Positions 61,755 through 64,000 of a stretch of DNA of 64,000 nucleotides are shown here, in pieces. The stretch lies in the NCBI RefSeq assembly GCF_014274685.1, contig NZ_CP060393.1:3345501-3409500 (forward strand). Direction: 5' to 3'. Both the position numbers and the translations under genes were made by a program. Source of the DNA: Edaphobacter sp. 4G125. GTDB lineage: Bacteria; Acidobacteriota; Terriglobia; Terriglobales; Acidobacteriaceae. How positions within the stretch are numbered: position 1 is the stretch's first letter; every line of letters begins with the position of its first letter. The notes under the pieces are model-generated. The model had not been told where the DNA came from. It saw only the letters and a list, made by a program, of their open reading frames with translations, and did no database searches.

Positions 61755-61806
61755 TGTCATCCTGACCGAAGTTCCTAACAAAAGCGGAATCGAAAGATCT
61801 GCGGTT
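61755..61806. repeat. dispersed repeat R1, copy e
   Basis: TGTCATCCTGACCGAAG through GGAATCGAAAGATCTGCGGTT. Closest to the priA copy (both end GATCTGCGGTT). Lies between the aldolase stop and its terminator, so it is in the mRNA 3' end. Confidence 0.7.
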
Positions 61807-61827
61807 ACGAAATATCCAGAACAATTA

Positions 61828-61863
61828 AAACGGCGGACCCTAAGGTCCGCCGTTTCTCTTTTT
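61828..61863 (+). terminator. terminator of the aldolase gene
   Basis: 12-bp stem AAACGGCGGACC / GGTCCGCCGTTT with a 4-base loop, then CTCTTTTT. Positioned 95 bases past the stop, behind repeat R1. Confidence 0.88.
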
Positions 61864-61917
61864 ACTTTGTTTTTTACTGCATCGCCTGTACTGCTCTCGA
61901 ACAACCTCGGAAACTTG

Positions 61918-61956
61918 AAAAAAAAGAGCGGGGCCGACGGGATTGCAGCCCCGCTC
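61918..61956 (-). terminator. terminator of the SulP gene
   Basis: GAGCGGGGC / GCCCCGCTC, 9-bp stem, 13-base loop, followed on the minus strand by eight T. Ends 18 bases past the SulP stop. Confidence 0.88.
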
Positions 61957-61973
61957 CTGCGAAAAATCAATCT

Positions 61974-63512
61974 CTAAGTCAACGTCTCACTCACACGCGC
62001 GCGATACCGCAGGTGAAGTTTCTCCATCTCGATATGGATATGCTGGCCATTCTGCTCGCGCCGCTCCGTCCAGCTCTCGATTACCTCGATGCAGGCATGA
62101 TCGATATAACGAAGCCCGGCACAATGCACGTGCACTGTGCCCTGCGCCTTCACCTGGTCCAGCGCCTGCGTGACCTTCGGAATGGAAATGAACGTCCCAA
62201 TCCCAGAAAGATGAACATGCGTATCTCCCCCCTGGTCCTCGATGCGTGCCTCCAGCTGAGTGACTGTGTACAGCAGCCGCAGCAACGAAAGCGCCACGCC
62301 AACCACGACACCAGTGAGTAGATCGGTCGCCACAATCGTGATCATGGAAGCGAAGTAGATCAGGACCGGGACCTTGCCAAAGCGAGCAAGCTTCTTCACC
62401 TCTGAGGGTTTCACCAGCTTGATACCGACAAAGATCAGCACAGCTGCAAGACTTGCCGTCGGAATCATACGAAGGATCGACGCCAATAACAGAACCGAGA
62501 TCAACATCCAGACGCCGTGCAAGATCGCCGATCGTTTCGTCTCAGCTCCTGCCTGTACGTTGGTGGAACTGCGAACGATCACGCCCGTCATTGGTAGAGC
62601 ACCCACAAGCCCGCAAAGCATGTTACCGACGCCCTGGGCCGTAAGCTCGCGATCGTAATTCGTCTTCCAACGTGTCTGCATCTGCTCAACCGCAGCTGCA
62701 GAAAGCAGCGTCTCTGCGCTGGCGATAAATGCCAGAGCCAGTGCCGTTCCAACAATGGTCGAAAGAGATAACCCATGAAGCGCGTCCACGCTCGGCAGCG
62801 AGATCATCTGAACCAGATTGTCGGGGACTTTGATGCGATTGACCCCGAGGTGAAACATCTGGGCGACCGCTGTTGCCGCACCAATCCCCAGCAGAGCTCC
62901 CGGTACTAGCTTCAACTTCGCAGGACGGTACTTCTCCCACAGCAGCATGACCCCCATAGTGATGATCCCCACAAAAGCGGCTGCCTCTTCCTTACTTCCA
63001 TTCAACGGAAACAGACCACCGAAGACTGCTCCCCACATCCCCACAATGTTCTCCGGGCCGCTGTGCTTTGGAGCCTGATCCAGTACGACATAAAACTGCT
63101 GAATCACAATCAGTACTCCGATCCCGGCAAGCATCCCGTGAATTACCTCTGGCGAAATAGCGCGAAACCATCGCCCCGCTTTCAGAAGACCTGCAACCAA
63201 CTGAACCGCTCCTGCAATCATCAGCAGTGGCCCGAGCACTGCCACACCATGCTCCCGAACCAACTGAAAAACAATAACCGCGAGCCCCGCGGCGGGGCCG
63301 CTTACCTGTAATGGCTGTCCCGCGAAGAAACCTACAACCAAGCCACCGATAATTCCTGTAACCAACCCTGATGCAGGTGGCATTCCCGAAGCTAATGCGA
63401 TTCCCATACAAAGCGGCAAAGCGACCAGAAAAACAACTACGGAAGCAGAAAGGTCTCGCACAAACGAACCGCCCTGCGTTTCGCTCCTTATGTGATTAAG
63501 TTGGTTCGACAT
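61974..63512 (-). CDS. SulP-family anion transporter
   Basis: 512 residues. Around ten to twelve hydrophobic segments with SulP motifs (LVALPLCMGIALASGMPPASGLVTGIIGG, GMLAGIGVLIVIQQF, LPMTGVIVRSSTNVQAGAETKRSAILHG), then a STAS-like C-terminal domain with VHVHCAGLRYIDHACIEVIESW. It is immediately followed upstream by a carbonic anhydrase gene with 8 bases between, the arrangement of SulP bicarbonate transporters linked to carbonic anhydrase. Bicarbonate is the likely substrate; sulfate cannot be excluded. Confidence 0.93.
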   Translation of the reverse strand: MSNQLNHIRSETQGGSFVRDLSASVVVFLVALPLCMGIALASGMPPASGLVTGIIGGLVVGFFAGQPLQVSGPAAGLAVIVFQLVREHGVAVLGPLLMIAGAVQLVAGLLKAGRWFRAISPEVIHGMLAGIGVLIVIQQFYVVLDQAPKHSGPENIVGMWGAVFGGLFPLNGSKEEAAAFVGIITMGVMLLWEKYRPAKLKLVPGALLGIGAATAVAQMFHLGVNRIKVPDNLVQMISLPSVDALHGLSLSTIVGTALALAFIASAETLLSAAAVEQMQTRWKTNYDRELTAQGVGNMLCGLVGALPMTGVIVRSSTNVQAGAETKRSAILHGVWMLISVLLLASILRMIPTASLAAVLIFVGIKLVKPSEVKKLARFGKVPVLIYFASMITIVATDLLTGVVVGVALSLLRLLYTVTQLEARIEDQGGDTHVHLSGIGTFISIPKVTQALDQVKAQGTVHVHCAGLRYIDHACIEVIESWTERREQNGQHIHIEMEKLHLRYRARVSETLT

Positions 63513-63520
63513 AAAATCTC

Positions 63521-64000
63521 CTATGCAATCTTGCGTTGTTTACCAGGCGGCGCCATCACACTGGACCGCTCTCCTGTGACAAGAGGGAGAAAACAGCCTT
63601 GCTCTGCATCCAACTGCAGGATGTCTCCCCTCCCGATGTCGTAGACCCACCCATGCAATTGAACGGCTTTCTTTCGAATCGCTTCGTCCACCGATGGATG
63701 CATACGCAGGTTCTGCATCTGAACGATGACGTTCGCCTCAGTTACAACATCGAGGGTCTCCTCAAACGACATGGAGGTTGTGTCCTTCAGCATCCTTGTA
63801 AGCCACCGTGCCGACGGACCGGCATGCTCAAGCCATCCCCGAACAACAGGCAACGATTCAAGGGATTCGCTCTTCAGGATGCCTTTCATTGCGCCACAGT
63901 CGGAGTGTCCGCAAACCACGATATCGGGGACCTTCAACACGCGGACCGCAAACTCGATCGTTGCTGGCACGCCGCTACCGACTTCACTAGGCGGAGGAAT
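63521..64000 (-). CDS. beta-class carbonic anhydrase (partial, N-terminus off the right edge)
   Basis: The minus strand is open to the edge and gives 159 residues, starting inside IPPPSEVGSGVPATIEFAV. The zinc ligands are in VVCGHSDCGAMKG; the first Cys ligand and the Asp-Arg dyad are outside the window. It converts CO2 and bicarbonate. It is paired with the SulP gene downstream and probably cotranscribed with it. Confidence 0.9.
   Translation of the reverse strand: MPPPSEVGSGVPATIEFAVRVLKVPDIVVCGHSDCGAMKGILKSESLESLPVVRGWLEHAGPSARWLTRMLKDTTSMSFEETLDVVTEANVIVQMQNLRMHPSVDEAIRKKAVQLHGWVYDIGRGDILQLDAEQGCFLPLVTGERSSVMAPPGKQRKIA

Noticed and set aside
1-64000. Prophage, integrative element or defence island
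   Set aside because: No integrase, transposase, capsid, toxin-antitoxin, restriction or CRISPR gene was recognised; gene content is housekeeping and accessory chromosomal.

Overview
The window reads as a chromosomal segment of a Gram-negative soil bacterium, most likely an Acidobacteriota of the family Acidobacteriaceae (Granulicella, Edaphobacter or Terriglobus type). Support: a VWFA-related secreted protein of the type frequent in acidobacteria, a very large choice-of-anchor-D/HYDIN-like Ig protein, lipid A genes (lpxD, an LpxL-type acyltransferase), bacillithiol-type deacetylase BshB1, a homocysteine methyltransferase-MTHFR fusion, and two families of short dispersed intergenic repeats. 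Coding density is high. I saw no rRNA, tRNA, CRISPR array, insertion sequence, integrase or prophage. The species assignment is inference.

Layout. 1-5.7 kb: truncated ABC exporter behind a possible leader ORF, inositol monophosphatase, VWA protein with moaD-moaE, a small basic protein, a secreted protein, DUF488. 5.7-16.3 kb: lon, then hrcA-grpE-dnaJ, the metH/metF-like fusion with xseB, a lipoprotein and bshB1. 16.3-26.5 kb: diguanylate cyclase, lpxL-lpxD with a MobB-like P-loop protein, SYLF protein, LuxR regulator, dcd, HU, priA, a Tat-exported cupin. 26.6-32.2 kb: an RNase T2 lipoprotein facing the 1600-residue Ig-repeat protein. 32.5-39.7 kb: a long minus-strand block of housekeeping genes (mrp, rapZ, MsbA-like ABC exporter, yicC, gmk, rpoZ, uracil-DNA glycosylase). 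39.7-46.3 kb: TPR protein, MgtC, a MoxR/ChlI-like AAA ATPase plus VWA protein with a DUF5995 protein and a methyltransferase between them, DUF2076 protein. 46.3-48 kb: AsmA-like protein.

48.0-51.6 kb is the most distinctive locus. A secreted Cys-rich precursor peptide with two copies of CKGKN(D/S)CKGKGGC is followed by a DUF692 (MNIO) maturase, its DUF2063 partner, a DoxX membrane protein, an ECF sigma factor and a zinc-finger anti-sigma factor. The four junctions from the maturase onward overlap by a few bases. This fits a bufferin/HvfABCD-type RiPP metallophore operon with its own regulator. The gap between precursor and maturase carries a 12-bp hairpin whose left arm can alternatively pair with the ribosome-binding region of the maturase gene, which suggests an RNA switch that sets the precursor to enzyme ratio.

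51.6-64 kb: membrane protein, Nudix hydrolase, CocE-type hydrolase, CDGSH protein, UBP zinc finger, an NtrC-type regulator with its own sigma-54-like promoter and two upstream palindromes, RNase PH, signal peptidase I, two small proteins, a LacD-type aldolase, and a SulP anion transporter paired with a beta-carbonic anhydrase cut by the right edge.

Outside the genes the recurrent signals are R1 (about 50 bp, starting GTGTCATTTCGAGCG; one copy is translated inside priA) and R2 (GTCCRAACCTAA, then GAATACTTTG, then a G-rich tail; three copies). Several start codons lie inside palindromes (rapZ, the 43.3-kb methyltransferase). Many genes have TTG starts with strong Shine-Dalgarno sequences.
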